From contig JAGNHB010000020.1 of assembly GCA_018001935.1 (NCBI GenBank), positions 16,348-80,347 of the forward strand: a stretch of DNA of 64,000 bases, written 5' to 3'. Numbering within the stretch: position 1 is the first letter of the stretch; the number at the start of each line of letters is the position of its first letter. The notes beneath the pieces are model-generated. The model was not told the DNA's origin and did no database searches. It saw only the letters and a program-made list of their open reading frames with translations. Below are positions 51,299 to 60,261 of the stretch, piece after piece. Source of the stretch: Acidobacteriota bacterium. GTDB taxonomy: Bacteria; Acidobacteriota; JAAYUB01. Made by a program: the position numbers and the translations under genes.

Positions 51299-54200
51299 TC
51301 AGTACAGGGGTACGCCGGGGTAGGTGACCAGGCACTCCCCGTCGGGCGTCGCGATGAAGGCGTGGGCCGTGAAGAGGTTGTTCCCCTCCACCAGCAGCCA
51401 GGCAATGACCCCGTCCGTGAAGATCACGGCGGAGACGTCCAGGTCCGCCTTCGCATTCCGGGTCAGCGTCACGGGGTGCGTCCCCAGCAGCAGGCCCCCG
51501 GCGCTGAAGGCTTTCACCGTCAGGTCCATGGGCGAGTCGCTCTTGTTGACCAGCCGCAGGCGGGTCGACCCCGGGACCACCGCCGGGAACACCTGGCGGG
51601 GGTAGGCCTGTTCGATGGCCAGCAGACCGTCGAAGCGGAACGGCGCGTTGCGGGAGAGGGTCAGCTCGAAGCCGGCGATGGCCGAGAAGGAGCCCAGCAG
51701 GAAGTAATCCAGCGCCTCGTAGGCGGGGGGCGGGAAGAGTTCGCGCACTTCCCGCGTCATCTGTTCCCGCGGGTTCAGGGTGATGATCTCGCTTCCCAGT
51801 TTCACCCCGGCCGCGTCGTAGGCGTCCGCCATCACGATCCCCGGGCCCGCGTCCAGGTTGGTGAACGTCACCGACTTGTACCAGGTGTCGCTCTCCGCCG
51901 CCTCGGGGTAGAAGAGCCCGAAGAAGAAGTTCTCCGGTTTCCGCTCGTCCAGCCGCACCAGCGGCAGGCCCGCCACGCCCTCGCCGTGACGCTGCGGGTT
52001 CCCGAACAGTTCGAAGCCCAGCAGCGGCTGGTTCGACTCCACGCCCAGGCTCTTGATGGACAGGACGTCCAGCTCCGGCGGGAAGATCTCGGTGACCTGC
52101 CGGGCGTGCTTCGACCGCGGCCCGAGGGGCAGGGCCGTCCCCGCCAGCAGGGCGCCGTCCTCGGCGTAGGCGCTCAGCAGGACCTCCGCCGGGACGTCCG
52201 CCGTGTTCACGAAGGTGATCCCGGTGAACCACCCCAGGATCGACGACACGTGGGGGAAGACCGCCTTTCGCGTCGGCCATTCCAGCAGCGGGAGGCTCGT
52301 CCGGGACCCGCCGTCCCGGGCCCCGAACTGCATGAGGCCCTTCAACTCGTTCCGGGACTCCACCCGCAGCCAGAGGTCGCCCATGGGCGTCCCCGGCGGC
52401 AGCAGGTCATCCAGGTCGGCCTCGTACTGCGTCTGCGGCGGCACGTCCAGGAAGACCTCCTCCAGCAGTTCCCCGTCGGCCGCGTACGCACGGACTTCCA
52501 CCTCGCTCGTGGCCGGGCCCGCCTTCGGGTTCAGGCCGCCCGCGTTCACGAAGCTCAGCCGCGTCCACCACTCCGCGGTGGACACCGCGTGGGGCAGGTA
52601 GTAGACGTTCCACACGATCACCGTGGCTGTCGCGCTGTCGGCGTCGCCGCACGCGTTCGACACGCGGACCCAGTACCGGGTGTCCGCGTAGACCTGCGGG
52701 GTGTGAAACACGGTGGAGTTTGCCCCTTCCACGGGGTGGGACACGTCCCCGGACTCCCCCTCGTACCACTGGACGGCCAGCGGTCCGGAGCCCGTGCAGA
52801 CCACCTCCAGCGTTGCGCTGTGGCCGGTGTTGACCTGCTGGGTCGGGGGGGTGACCGACAGGATCTCCGGGGCCTCGATCACCGTCACCTTGACGATCCT
52901 CCGGTCCGTCCCCAGGGGGTTGGTGGCCGTTCCCCTGAATACGCGGGTGGCCGTCAGGGGAGGGGTGACGAAGGTCCGCTGGGCGGCGCCCGGGATCGGG
53001 GTGAAGCTGACGCCGTCCGGGCTGTCGTCCCACTGGTAGGTCAGGGGTTCGCTTCCGGTCACCGTCATGGTCAGGGTTGCGGGGGCGCCGGAGCACACCG
53101 TCATGGGGAAGTCCAGGTGGGTGATGACGGGGCCCGCCCCCACCGAGATCACGGCCGTGTCGCTGTCCGCCGATCCGCAGTCGCCGGTCGCCCGGACCCA
53201 GTAGGCGGTGGTCTCGGACAGCGCCGGCGTGGTGAAGGAAGGCGAGTTCGCCCCCACCGGCGTGCCGGTGTCGCCGCTGACGCCCTGGTACCACTGGTAG
53301 GAGAGGGCCCCGCCGCCCGTGGCCGCCACCGTCAGCGTGGCCGATTCCCCGGGGTTGATGGCGACGGACTGGGGCTGCTGGGTGATCTGGGTGTTCGGCG
53401 AGATGGCTACCGCGTGCCCCGCGGACGTCCCCTGGCACAGGTAGGCGTCGGTCACCGTCACGGCGTAGGTCGTGGCGACGGTGGGGGAGACGGTGATGGA
53501 GGGGGTCGTTTCACCCCCGGGCGACCACAGGTAGGCGTAGTATCCCGACCCGGCGTCCAGCGTCGCGCTGCCCCCGGCGCAGACGGCGGTCGGCCCGGTG
53601 ATGGCGGGCGTCGGCAGCGGGTTCACCGTTACCGCGTGCCCCGGGGACGTCCCGGTGCAGCCGTTGGCGTCGGTCACCGTCACGGTGTAGGTGGTGGCGA
53701 CGGCGGGGGAGACGGTGACGGAGGGGGTCGTCTCACCCCCGGGCGACCAGGTGTAGGTGCTGTATCCCGCCCCGGCGTCCAGGGTCACGCTGCTGCCGGA
53801 GCAGACAACGTACGGGCCGGTGATGGCGGGCGTCGGCAGCGGGTTCACCGTCACCGCGTGCCCCGGGGACGTCCCGGTGCAGCCGTTGGCGTCGGTCACC
53901 GTCACGGTGTAGGTGGTGGCGACGGCGGGGGAGACGGTGACGGAGGGGGTCGTTTCACCCCCGGGCGACCAGGTGTAGGTGCTGTACCCCGCCCCGGCGT
54001 CCAGCGTCACGCCGCCGCCGGCGCAGACGGCGGTCGGCCCGGTGATGGCGGGCGTCGGCAGCGGGTTCACCGTCACGGTGTGCCCCGCTGACGTCCCCGA
54101 GCACGGATGAGAGTCCACCACCATCACCGTGTAAGTCGTCGTGACGGACGGTGAGACGGTGATGGTTTGCGACGTCTGTCCCCCGGGCGACCAGAGATAG

Positions 54201-56653
54201 ACATAGTAACCCGCCCCGGCGTCCAGGGTCACGCTGTCGCCTGCGCAGACAGAGGTCGGCCCGGAGATGACCGGTGTGGGCAGGGGGTTCACCGTCACCA
54301 GCGCCGGGGTACTGGTCTCACTCCCGCACGGGTTGGTCACCGTCACGGTGTAGGAGGCGGAGGGGTCCGACGGGGACGTGGTGTACGAGGGCGAGTCGGC
54401 GCCCACGGGGGTCCCGTCCCGGTACCACTGGTAGGTCGGTGCGGGGTCGCCGGCGGCGACGACGGTCAGGGTCGTCGTCTGGCCCGCGCAGACGGAGGTC
54501 GATGACGGCGACGTCGTGACGGCCGCCGGGGTGCAGGCGAGGACCTCGACGGTCCCGGAATCGTTGCAGTACATGGGGCCGGCGCTGACCAGGAGCGACC
54601 AGTTGTAGGTCCCGGGGGCGGCGTAGGTGTGGGAGACCGTTTCCCCGAACCCGGTCTCGCCGTCGCCGAAAGTCCACATGTAGGTGGGCGGATCGTCGCA
54701 GTTTTCCGTCAGGGCGGTCCCGGTGAACGTGACCGGGAGGGGGGCGTAACCGGAAGCCGGGGCGGCCGTGCCGTCGCAGGAGAGGATGACGCAGGGCGGG
54801 GGGTAGCAGCAGGTCGCGCTGGTGAAGAACAGTTCGAGGCTCCAGCCGCCCGCGATGAGCCCGCCCGAGACGATGCCCGTGTCATCGTAGATGAAGAGGT
54901 TCCAGGTGCCGTTGGGGTCCGTCCCCTTGAAGGCCGAAAGCGAGTCGGAGTACGGCCCGGTCGGAGCCGGCGCCGGAAGGAACACGGGCCCGAGGGAGGT
55001 CGGCTTGTAGGTCCCCGAAGCGAGGGGTGACGGGACAGTCGAGGCGGCGTCGTCGTCGAAGGTGAGGTTCACGCCGGAAGTGTCGACGCAACCGCCCGCG
55101 GCCGAGACCAGCATGACCGCCTGGCCGGAGGGGCCGACCAGGAGGGCGTACACCTGCTCCGGGCACTGGTGGGACAGCCCCGTGAGCGTGGCGGTGACCT
55201 TGGCGAGCGTGGAGGGGTACCCGGACACGGTGATGGGGGAAGGGTAGGGGATGCCCGGGATTCCCGTGGAGGGAAGGAGAAACGCTTCGAGGCCCGAAAG
55301 AACCCCGGCCTTGGGAGAGACGACGGGGATCGAGATGGACCCGGTGTTGGCGAAGGGGCCATAGGCGGAGGTCACGACGGCGCCCAGGGTGAGCGTGTAG
55401 TGCACCGTGCCGAGATCGGTGGCGCCGTCCTGCAGTTGCAGCGTGAGGGTGATGGTGGACCCGCAGGGGGAGGTCGGGTCCGCCGTGAAGGTGAAACTGC
55501 GGGTCACGGCCGGGTCGCCGGGGTTGAGCACCCCGTAGGCCTGGGCCGGCCCCGGGTTGGTCACGCCGTTTCCCGCCTGGAGGGTGGCCACCAGGTCGGA
55601 GGTGGCCGTCCCGCCCGTGTTCTGGAGACTGAGCCCGACCGTCACGTCCTCTTCCGGGTCGACGGCCCCGTTGGGAGGGGAACAGCCCTCGGCCTCCAGG
55701 GCGGACCCGGCGACGACGACGAGGGGAGGTTCCGGAACGCCGCAGCAGGAGAATTTCTGGATGTACAGCTGCACGCAGTAGACGGTTCCCGTGTCCCCGC
55801 CGAAACCGTCGACCACCTTCAGGGTCCAGGTCCCGTTGATGTCCTTCCCCTCGAAGGCGGACAGCGGCTGATCCGGCTGGAAACTCCCGTCGAAGGGGGC
55901 GCTTCCGCTCGCGATGGGCGTGAAGGACGCGTCGGTGAACACCGTGAAAGAGCCCGAGCAGTCCGCGGCGCCGCTCCCGAAGTTGTCGCCGCTGCCCCCG
56001 TTCTGGTCGCTCAGGACCACCGTGGTGCCGTCGGGCGCGGTGAGGGAGAGGGTCAGGTCGCCGTCAAACGAGTGGTTGATCCGGACCCTGGCCTCGATAT
56101 AGGCCACCTTGCCGATCCCGCCCACCGGGATGGGGACCGTCGCCCCGGCGGGGTCGTTGTCCGGGATCGCCACGGAGACCCCGCCGCTGTCGTACGTGTG
56201 GTCGGGCCCGCCCGTGCCGGTCCGAAAAGTGGCGGACACGGTCCCCAGGTCGGTGGCGCCGTCCTGGAGTTGCAGGGTCAGGGTGAAGGTGCCCCCGCAG
56301 GCCACGGCCGGGTCCACGGTGAAGGCGAAGCTGCCCGGGTTGCCCGTTCCGCCGGGCGGCAGGGCGCCGAAGACACAGGGGGCGCCGGGGTTGGTCACCC
56401 CGCCCGTGGGCAGAAGGGTGGCCACCAGGTTCGTGGTGGCCTCGTCCCCGGTGTTGGCGAGGAAAACGAGGTAGGTGAGGGTCTCGCCGGGGTCCGGCTG
56501 CTCGTTGACGGGGGAACAGCTCTCCTCCACCGGGAACGCGCTGTCGAGGACCACCACCGCGGCGCCCGGCGCCCAGGCACAGGCGGCCACCAGGGTCGCC
56601 ATCAGGAACAGAACCGACCTTCCGCGGGAATACCGCCCGGACCTGCGCTCCAT
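51299..56653 (-). CDS. Giant secreted P-domain/PKD/Ig-repeat surface protein
   Basis: 1,784 residues, AGGAGGAT 5 bases upstream of the ATG. Signal peptide ends near WAPGAA. Two similar halves (residues ~35-300 and ~315-605) each combine a beta domain (TLQLQDGATDLGTV) with a subtilisin-type P domain (IEARVRINHSFDGDLTLSLT; SDSLSAFKGTDPNGTWNLFI). A PKD domain follows (YMWTFGDGETGFGETVSHTY), then Ig-like repeats, including four ~74-residue copies with LDAGAGYSTYTWSPGGETTP. Residues ~1,340-1,784 are four copies of the IFP-type module (WWTRLSFVNAGG; HARQVTEIFPPELD; MTREVRELFPPPAY). P domains normally follow a protease, but no protease domain is present. Likely an adhesive or structural surface protein. 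Confidence 0.82.
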   Translation of the reverse strand: MERRSGRYSRGRSVLFLMATLVAACAWAPGAAVVVLDSAFPVEESCSPVNEQPDPGETLTYLVFLANTGDEATTNLVATLLPTGGVTNPGAPCVFGALPPGGTGNPGSFAFTVDPAVACGGTFTLTLQLQDGATDLGTVSATFRTGTGGPDHTYDSGGVSVAIPDNDPAGATVPIPVGGIGKVAYIEARVRINHSFDGDLTLSLTAPDGTTVVLSDQNGGSGDNFGSGAADCSGSFTVFTDASFTPIASGSAPFDGSFQPDQPLSAFEGKDINGTWTLKVVDGFGGDTGTVYCVQLYIQKFSCCGVPEPPLVVVAGSALEAEGCSPPNGAVDPEEDVTVGLSLQNTGGTATSDLVATLQAGNGVTNPGPAQAYGVLNPGDPAVTRSFTFTADPTSPCGSTITLTLQLQDGATDLGTVHYTLTLGAVVTSAYGPFANTGSISIPVVSPKAGVLSGLEAFLLPSTGIPGIPYPSPITVSGYPSTLAKVTATLTGLSHQCPEQVYALLVGPSGQAVMLVSAAGGCVDTSGVNLTFDDDAASTVPSPLASGTYKPTSLGPVFLPAPAPTGPYSDSLSAFKGTDPNGTWNLFIYDDTGIVSGGLIAGGWSLELFFTSATCCYPPPCVILSCDGTAAPASGYAPLPVTFTGTALTENCDDPPTYMWTFGDGETGFGETVSHTYAAPGTYNWSLLVSAGPMYCNDSGTVEVLACTPAAVTTSPSSTSVCAGQTTTLTVVAAGDPAPTYQWYRDGTPVGADSPSYTTSPSDPSASYTVTVTNPCGSETSTPALVTVNPLPTPVISGPTSVCAGDSVTLDAGAGYYVYLWSPGGQTSQTITVSPSVTTTYTVMVVDSHPCSGTSAGHTVTVNPLPTPAITGPTAVCAGGGVTLDAGAGYSTYTWSPGGETTPSVTVSPAVATTYTVTVTDANGCTGTSPGHAVTVNPLPTPAITGPYVVCSGSSVTLDAGAGYSTYTWSPGGETTPSVTVSPAVATTYTVTVTDANGCTGTSPGHAVTVNPLPTPAITGPTAVCAGGSATLDAGSGYYAYLWSPGGETTPSITVSPTVATTYAVTVTDAYLCQGTSAGHAVAISPNTQITQQPQSVAINPGESATLTVAATGGGALSYQWYQGVSGDTGTPVGANSPSFTTPALSETTAYWVRATGDCGSADSDTAVISVGAGPVITHLDFPMTVCSGAPATLTMTVTGSEPLTYQWDDSPDGVSFTPIPGAAQRTFVTPPLTATRVFRGTATNPLGTDRRIVKVTVIEAPEILSVTPPTQQVNTGHSATLEVVCTGSGPLAVQWYEGESGDVSHPVEGANSTVFHTPQVYADTRYWVRVSNACGDADSATATVIVWNVYYLPHAVSTAEWWTRLSFVNAGGLNPKAGPATSEVEVRAYAADGELLEEVFLDVPPQTQYEADLDDLLPPGTPMGDLWLRVESRNELKGLMQFGARDGGSRTSLPLLEWPTRKAVFPHVSSILGWFTGITFVNTADVPAEVLLSAYAEDGALLAGTALPLGPRSKHARQVTEIFPPELDVLSIKSLGVESNQPLLGFELFGNPQRHGEGVAGLPLVRLDERKPENFFFGLFYPEAAESDTWYKSVTFTNLDAGPGIVMADAYDAAGVKLGSEIITLNPREQMTREVRELFPPPAYEALDYFLLGSFSAIAGFELTLSRNAPFRFDGLLAIEQAYPRQVFPAVVPGSTRLRLVNKSDSPMDLTVKAFSAGGLLLGTHPVTLTRNAKADLDVSAVIFTDGVIAWLLVEGNNLFTAHAFIATPDGECLVTYPGVPLY
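53379..54288. repeat. 222-bp coding tandem repeat, about four copies
   Basis: Corresponding bases recur at 53,601, 53,823, 54,045 and 54,267, an exact 222-base period equal to 74 codons. The two central units are nearly identical at the DNA level, including long stretches without a single change; the outer ones are more diverged. It lies inside the giant surface-protein gene, in frame, so copy number can change without breaking the gene. Confidence 0.85.
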
Positions 56654-56873
56654 ATCATCCTCCTAAGGTTGTCACGATGAAAAATACCTGACGATAGAGG
56701 GAAGTGTAGAAGAACAACCACCGGGAGGCAAGCGAAAAAGGGTGAGGCGGAGACAATCGTTGCGGACCGGGGCCGGGGGGGTGCCGCCGGTCCCTCCGGG
56801 GCGATCCCGGACCGGCTGCTCCTCAACCCCGCCTGGCATGCGGTCGGAGCGGATCCCTTTCAGAGAATTTGTA

Positions 56874-56902
56874 TTGAAAACGCGCCGCTCATCCTGTATC
56901 TT
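56874..56902 (+). promoter_or_regulatory. Promoter for the STAS gene
   Basis: TTGAAA, 17 bases and TATCTT lie 47 bases before the STAS start codon, in an AT-rich patch of the gap between divergent genes. Confidence 0.55.
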
Positions 56903-56949
56903 GACGCCGGTTCGAAATCCCCAGCGGAAACACCATCGGAGGTGACAGG

Positions 56950-57306
56950 ATGAAGATCGATGTCCTACCCCACCCTGCGGATTCCCGGATCACGCTGCTG
57001 ACGTTGGCGGGGCGCCTGGATTCGCTGACCGAGCCCGAGGCCGCCCCCCGCGTGCTCGGGGCCGTAAAGACGTGCGACACCGGGATCATCTTCGATCTCG
57101 CCGGGCTCGAGTTCGTCAGCAGCGCGGGGCTGCGGCTGCTGCTCCAGGCCTGCCGGAACTGCACGGCGGGCGGGAAGCGGATGGCCATGGTCCGGGCGCA
57201 ACCGGCGGTGTACAAGATTTTCAAGCTCGCCTCCTTCGACGAGGCTTTCAACCTGCACGAGGACGGCGTTTCCGCCCTCGAGGCCGTCTGGAATCAAGCC
57301 GAGTGA
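56950..57306 (+). CDS. STAS-domain protein (anti-sigma factor antagonist type)
   Basis: 118 residues, GGAGGTG 5 bases upstream. One STAS fold: ITLLTLAGRLDSLTEPEA, then GIIFDLAGLEFVSSAGLRLL. In SpoIIAA/RsbV proteins the serine of D-S-S-G-L is phosphorylated by a partner anti-sigma kinase; here the aligned residue is Ser58 (V-S-S-A-G-L), with the preceding Asp replaced by Ser. No partner kinase or sigma factor gene is in the window. It precedes adhE by 144 bases and may share its transcript or be independent. Confidence 0.85.
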   Translation: MKIDVLPHPADSRITLLTLAGRLDSLTEPEAAPRVLGAVKTCDTGIIFDLAGLEFVSSAGLRLLLQACRNCTAGGKRMAMVRAQPAVYKIFKLASFDEAFNLHEDGVSALEAVWNQAE

Positions 57307-57337
57307 ACCGCTGCTTACCCCGCGATCCGGAATGACA

Positions 57338-57366
57338 ACCACGAACCACACGAACCACGCGAACGG
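57338..57366. repeat. Short tandem repeat, 'cacgaa' flavour
   Basis: ACCACGAACCACACGAACC and following units in the gap between the STAS gene and adhE. Confidence 0.65.
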
Positions 57367-57391
57367 GTCGCCCGGACGCGACCATGACGTC

Positions 57392-57421
57392 TTTCCCGAA
57401 AGGACAACGTATTTCGGGAAA
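57392..57421. promoter_or_regulatory. Perfect inverted repeat upstream of adhE
   Basis: TTTCCCGAAA (57,392-57,401) and TTTCGGGAAA (57,412-57,421) are perfect reverse complements with a 10-base spacer, 29 bases before the adhE start. One full helical turn separates facing sites, as expected for a dimeric repressor. It does not resemble a Rex box. It could also form a leader hairpin. Confidence 0.5.
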
Positions 57422-57450
57422 AGGTAAAAGCCGCTCGACGGAGGAAAACC

Positions 57451-60036
57451 ATGGAAGACCCCCAAAAAGACATCACGGGATTCGCCAACGAACTGGTGCG
57501 TCAGGCCCGGGAGGCGGCGGCCGTGTTCTCCCAGTACAGCCAGGAGGACGTGGACCGCATCGTTTACGCCGCGGCGAAGGCCGGGGCGGCGAAGCGCCTC
57601 GAACTCGCCCGCATGGCCCACGAGGAGACGGGGATGGGCGTCTTCGAGGACAAGGTCATCAAGAACCTCTTTGCGACGGAGAGCATTTACAACGACATCC
57701 GCGACGTGAAGACCGTCGGGCTGATCCGGGACGACCCCGAGACGGGCATCATGGAGTTCGCCGAGCCCCTGGGCGTCGTCCTGGGGATCATCCCGGTCAC
57801 GAACCCCACGTCCACCACCCTGTTCAAGGCGCTGCTCTCCCTCAAGACCCGCAACGCCATGATCGTCTGCGGCTCTCGCAACGCCCTCAACTGCACCAAC
57901 GAGGCGGCGCGGATCGTCTACGAGGCGGCGGTGGCCGCGGGGGCGCCCGACGACTGCATCCGGTGGACCGACCACACGTCCCGGGAGTTGACCCACGCCC
58001 TCATGACGCACCCGGACATCGCCCTGATCCTGGCCACGGGCGGGACGGGGCTGGTCCAGGCGGCCTACTCGTCCGGCATCCCCGCCATCGGCGTGGGCCC
58101 GGGGAACGTGCCGGTGTACATCGAGAAGTCCGCCGACCTCGACATGGCCGTGAACGACGTGCTGATGAGCAAGACGTTCGACAACGGCATGATCTGCGCC
58201 TCCGAGCAGGCGGTGGTGGTGGACGCCGAGATCGAGAAGGCGGTGGTGAAGAAGTTCGAGGCCATGGGGGCCTACTTCCTGAAACCCGACGAGGTCGCCA
58301 GGGTCCAGGCCGTCGCCATCGACGCGGAGAAGCAGAGCATGTCCCCCAAGGTGGTGGGACAGCCGCCGAAGCGCATCGCCGAACTCGCCGGCGTCACCGT
58401 CCCGGAGCACACCCGGGTCCTCGTCGCGCGGCTCAAGGGCGTGGGCGACAAGCACCCCCTCTCCCGGGAGAAGCTCAGCCCCATCCTGGGGTTTTATGTC
58501 GTCAAGAGCCTGGACGAGGGGGTCAACCTCTGCACGGACCTCACCCACTTCGGCGGGCTGGGGCACTCGGCCTCGCTGTATTCCACCGACCCCGCCGTGA
58601 TCCGGCAGTTCGGCGAGACCATCAACGCCGGCCGGCTCCTGGTGAACAGCCCCTCGAGCTTCGGCGGGATCGGGGACGTCTACAACCGCATCCACCCCTC
58701 CCTCACCCTGGGCTGCGGGGCCGGCGGCCACAACATCACCACCGACAACGTCACGTGTTCCCACCTGCTCAACATCAAGCGGGTAACCAGGAGGATGCAG
58801 AACATGCTGTGGTTCCGAGTCCCGCCGCGGATCTACTTCGAGCCGGGCAGCCTGGACACCTTCTTCCGTCACGAGATCAAGGACATGCACGCCCGCCGCG
58901 CCTTCATCGTCTGCTCCGGTTCCTCGGTGCGCCAGGGCGTCACCGACAAGCTGGAGAAGTACCTGCGCGACGCCGGGGTGCTCGCCTCGGTCTACTCCGA
59001 CATCACGCCCGACCCCACGGTGGAGACCATCGAGAAGGGCGTGGCGGCCATGCGCAAGTTCGAGCCCGACCTCGTCGTCGCCGTCGGCGGCGGCTCCCCG
59101 CTGGACGCGGCCAAGGCCATGTGGCTCTTCTACGAGCAGCCCGGCATGAGCTTCGAGGACCTTCGGCTCCGGTTCATGGACATCCGCAAGCGCATCGTCC
59201 GTTTCCCGGAGCTGGGCAAGAAGGCCCGTTTCATCGCCATCCCCACCACCAGCGGCACGGGCTCCGAGGTGACGGCGTTCACCGTGGTGACCGACACGAC
59301 CAACCAGGCGAAGTACGCCCTGGCGGACTACGCCCTCACGCCCGACGTGGCCATCATCGACCCCAACCTCACCCTCACCGTGCCGCCCGACGTCACGGCC
59401 GACACGGGGCTCGACGTCCTGGCCCACGCCCTGGAGTCCTACGTCTCGGTGGTGGCCTCCGACTATACCGACCCGCTGGCCCTCAAGGCCGTGCAGCTCG
59501 TCTTCGCCCACCTGCCGGCGGCCTACCGGAACGGGAAGGACCTCCGGGCCCGCGGGAAGATGCACAACGCCTCCACCATCGCCGGCCTGGCCTTCACCAA
59601 CGCCTTCCTCGGCATCAACCACTGCCTGGCCCACATCCTGGGGGCGACCTTCCACATCCCCCACGGGCGGGCCAACGCCCTGGTCATGATCCCGGTGATT
59701 CGCTACAACGCCGCCCTGCCCAGCAAGTTCGTCCCCTTCCCGAACTACCCCAGCCACACCGCGAGGGAGCGCTACGCCGAGATCGCGGCGGCCATCGGCC
59801 GGCCCGGGGCCACGCCGGACAAGGGGGTCGAGAACCTGGTGGAGGCCATCGCCGCCCTGAAGGCGGAACTGAACATGCCGGCCACGATCCGCGAGGCGGG
59901 GGTGAAGGAGGACGCGTTCCGGGCCAAGGTCCGTGACATGGCCGTCATCGCCTTCGACGACCAGTGCGTGGGCGGCAACCCGAACTACCCCCTGGTGGCC
60001 GACCTGGAGAAGCTGCTCTGGGAGGCGTACGGATAG
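57451..60036 (+). CDS. adhE: Bifunctional acetaldehyde-CoA/alcohol dehydrogenase
   Basis: 861 residues, normal length, with GGAGGAAA before the ATG. It reduces acetyl-CoA to acetaldehyde and then to ethanol, using two NADH. The N-terminal CoA-dependent aldehyde dehydrogenase half has VLGIIPVTNPTSTTLFKALL, the NAD site ATGGTGLVQAAYSSG, and catalytic Cys249 in NGMICASEQAVVV (Cys246 in E. coli). The C-terminal iron-dependent alcohol dehydrogenase half has VVAVGGGSPLDAAKAMW, PTTSGTGSEVTAF, and iron ligands in TGLDVLAHALESY and CLAHILGATFHIPHGRAN. Both active sites look intact. In E. coli and relatives the protein forms long spirosomes. A perfect palindrome just upstream may be its operator. Confidence 0.95.
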   Translation: MEDPQKDITGFANELVRQAREAAAVFSQYSQEDVDRIVYAAAKAGAAKRLELARMAHEETGMGVFEDKVIKNLFATESIYNDIRDVKTVGLIRDDPETGIMEFAEPLGVVLGIIPVTNPTSTTLFKALLSLKTRNAMIVCGSRNALNCTNEAARIVYEAAVAAGAPDDCIRWTDHTSRELTHALMTHPDIALILATGGTGLVQAAYSSGIPAIGVGPGNVPVYIEKSADLDMAVNDVLMSKTFDNGMICASEQAVVVDAEIEKAVVKKFEAMGAYFLKPDEVARVQAVAIDAEKQSMSPKVVGQPPKRIAELAGVTVPEHTRVLVARLKGVGDKHPLSREKLSPILGFYVVKSLDEGVNLCTDLTHFGGLGHSASLYSTDPAVIRQFGETINAGRLLVNSPSSFGGIGDVYNRIHPSLTLGCGAGGHNITTDNVTCSHLLNIKRVTRRMQNMLWFRVPPRIYFEPGSLDTFFRHEIKDMHARRAFIVCSGSSVRQGVTDKLEKYLRDAGVLASVYSDITPDPTVETIEKGVAAMRKFEPDLVVAVGGGSPLDAAKAMWLFYEQPGMSFEDLRLRFMDIRKRIVRFPELGKKARFIAIPTTSGTGSEVTAFTVVTDTTNQAKYALADYALTPDVAIIDPNLTLTVPPDVTADTGLDVLAHALESYVSVVASDYTDPLALKAVQLVFAHLPAAYRNGKDLRARGKMHNASTIAGLAFTNAFLGINHCLAHILGATFHIPHGRANALVMIPVIRYNAALPSKFVPFPNYPSHTARERYAEIAAAIGRPGATPDKGVENLVEAIAALKAELNMPATIREAGVKEDAFRAKVRDMAVIAFDDQCVGGNPNYPLVADLEKLLWEAYG

Positions 60037-60131
60037 TACGCGCCGCCTGCCGTGCGCGCCGCCTGCCGGGCGGCGCACGAGTGACCGGTCGAGCGCGAGT
60101 CGCGCCTTCCGGCAGAAGGCGCCGACCTTGC
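60037..60131. repeat. GC-rich double-hairpin repeat, copy 1
   Basis: GCCGCCTGCCGGGCGGC and CGCCTTCCGGCAGAAGGCG form two small hairpins about 30 bases apart. The same pair recurs at 63,168-63,250. Copy 1 follows adhE directly. Confidence 0.7.
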
Positions 60132-60175
60132 GTGCCGCCAGCCAGGCGGGGAAGGATAATCACCGAAAGATAGGA

Positions 60176-60204
60176 TGGACGGAAATTCGAAAACGTAGTA
60201 ATAT
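60176..60204 (+). promoter_or_regulatory. Possible promoter for the beta-helix gene
   Basis: TGGACG, 17 bases and TAATAT lie 57 bases before the next start codon, in an AT-rich patch. Each box has four matches. Confidence 0.35.
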
Positions 60205-60261
60205 TACTTTTCTGACAGAAAAAGCTTGGATGAACGATAACAATTCTACCAGGAGGCATGT

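Noticed and set aside
53379..54288. Regular repeats that might be taken for a CRISPR array.
   Set aside because: The period is 222 bases with no unique spacers, and the repeats are in-frame coding units of a surface protein. No cas gene is present in the window.
57392..57421. Rex-type redox operator upstream of adhE.
   Set aside because: The half-sites TTTCCCGAAA/TTTCGGGAAA do not match the TTGTnAA...TTnACAA pattern.
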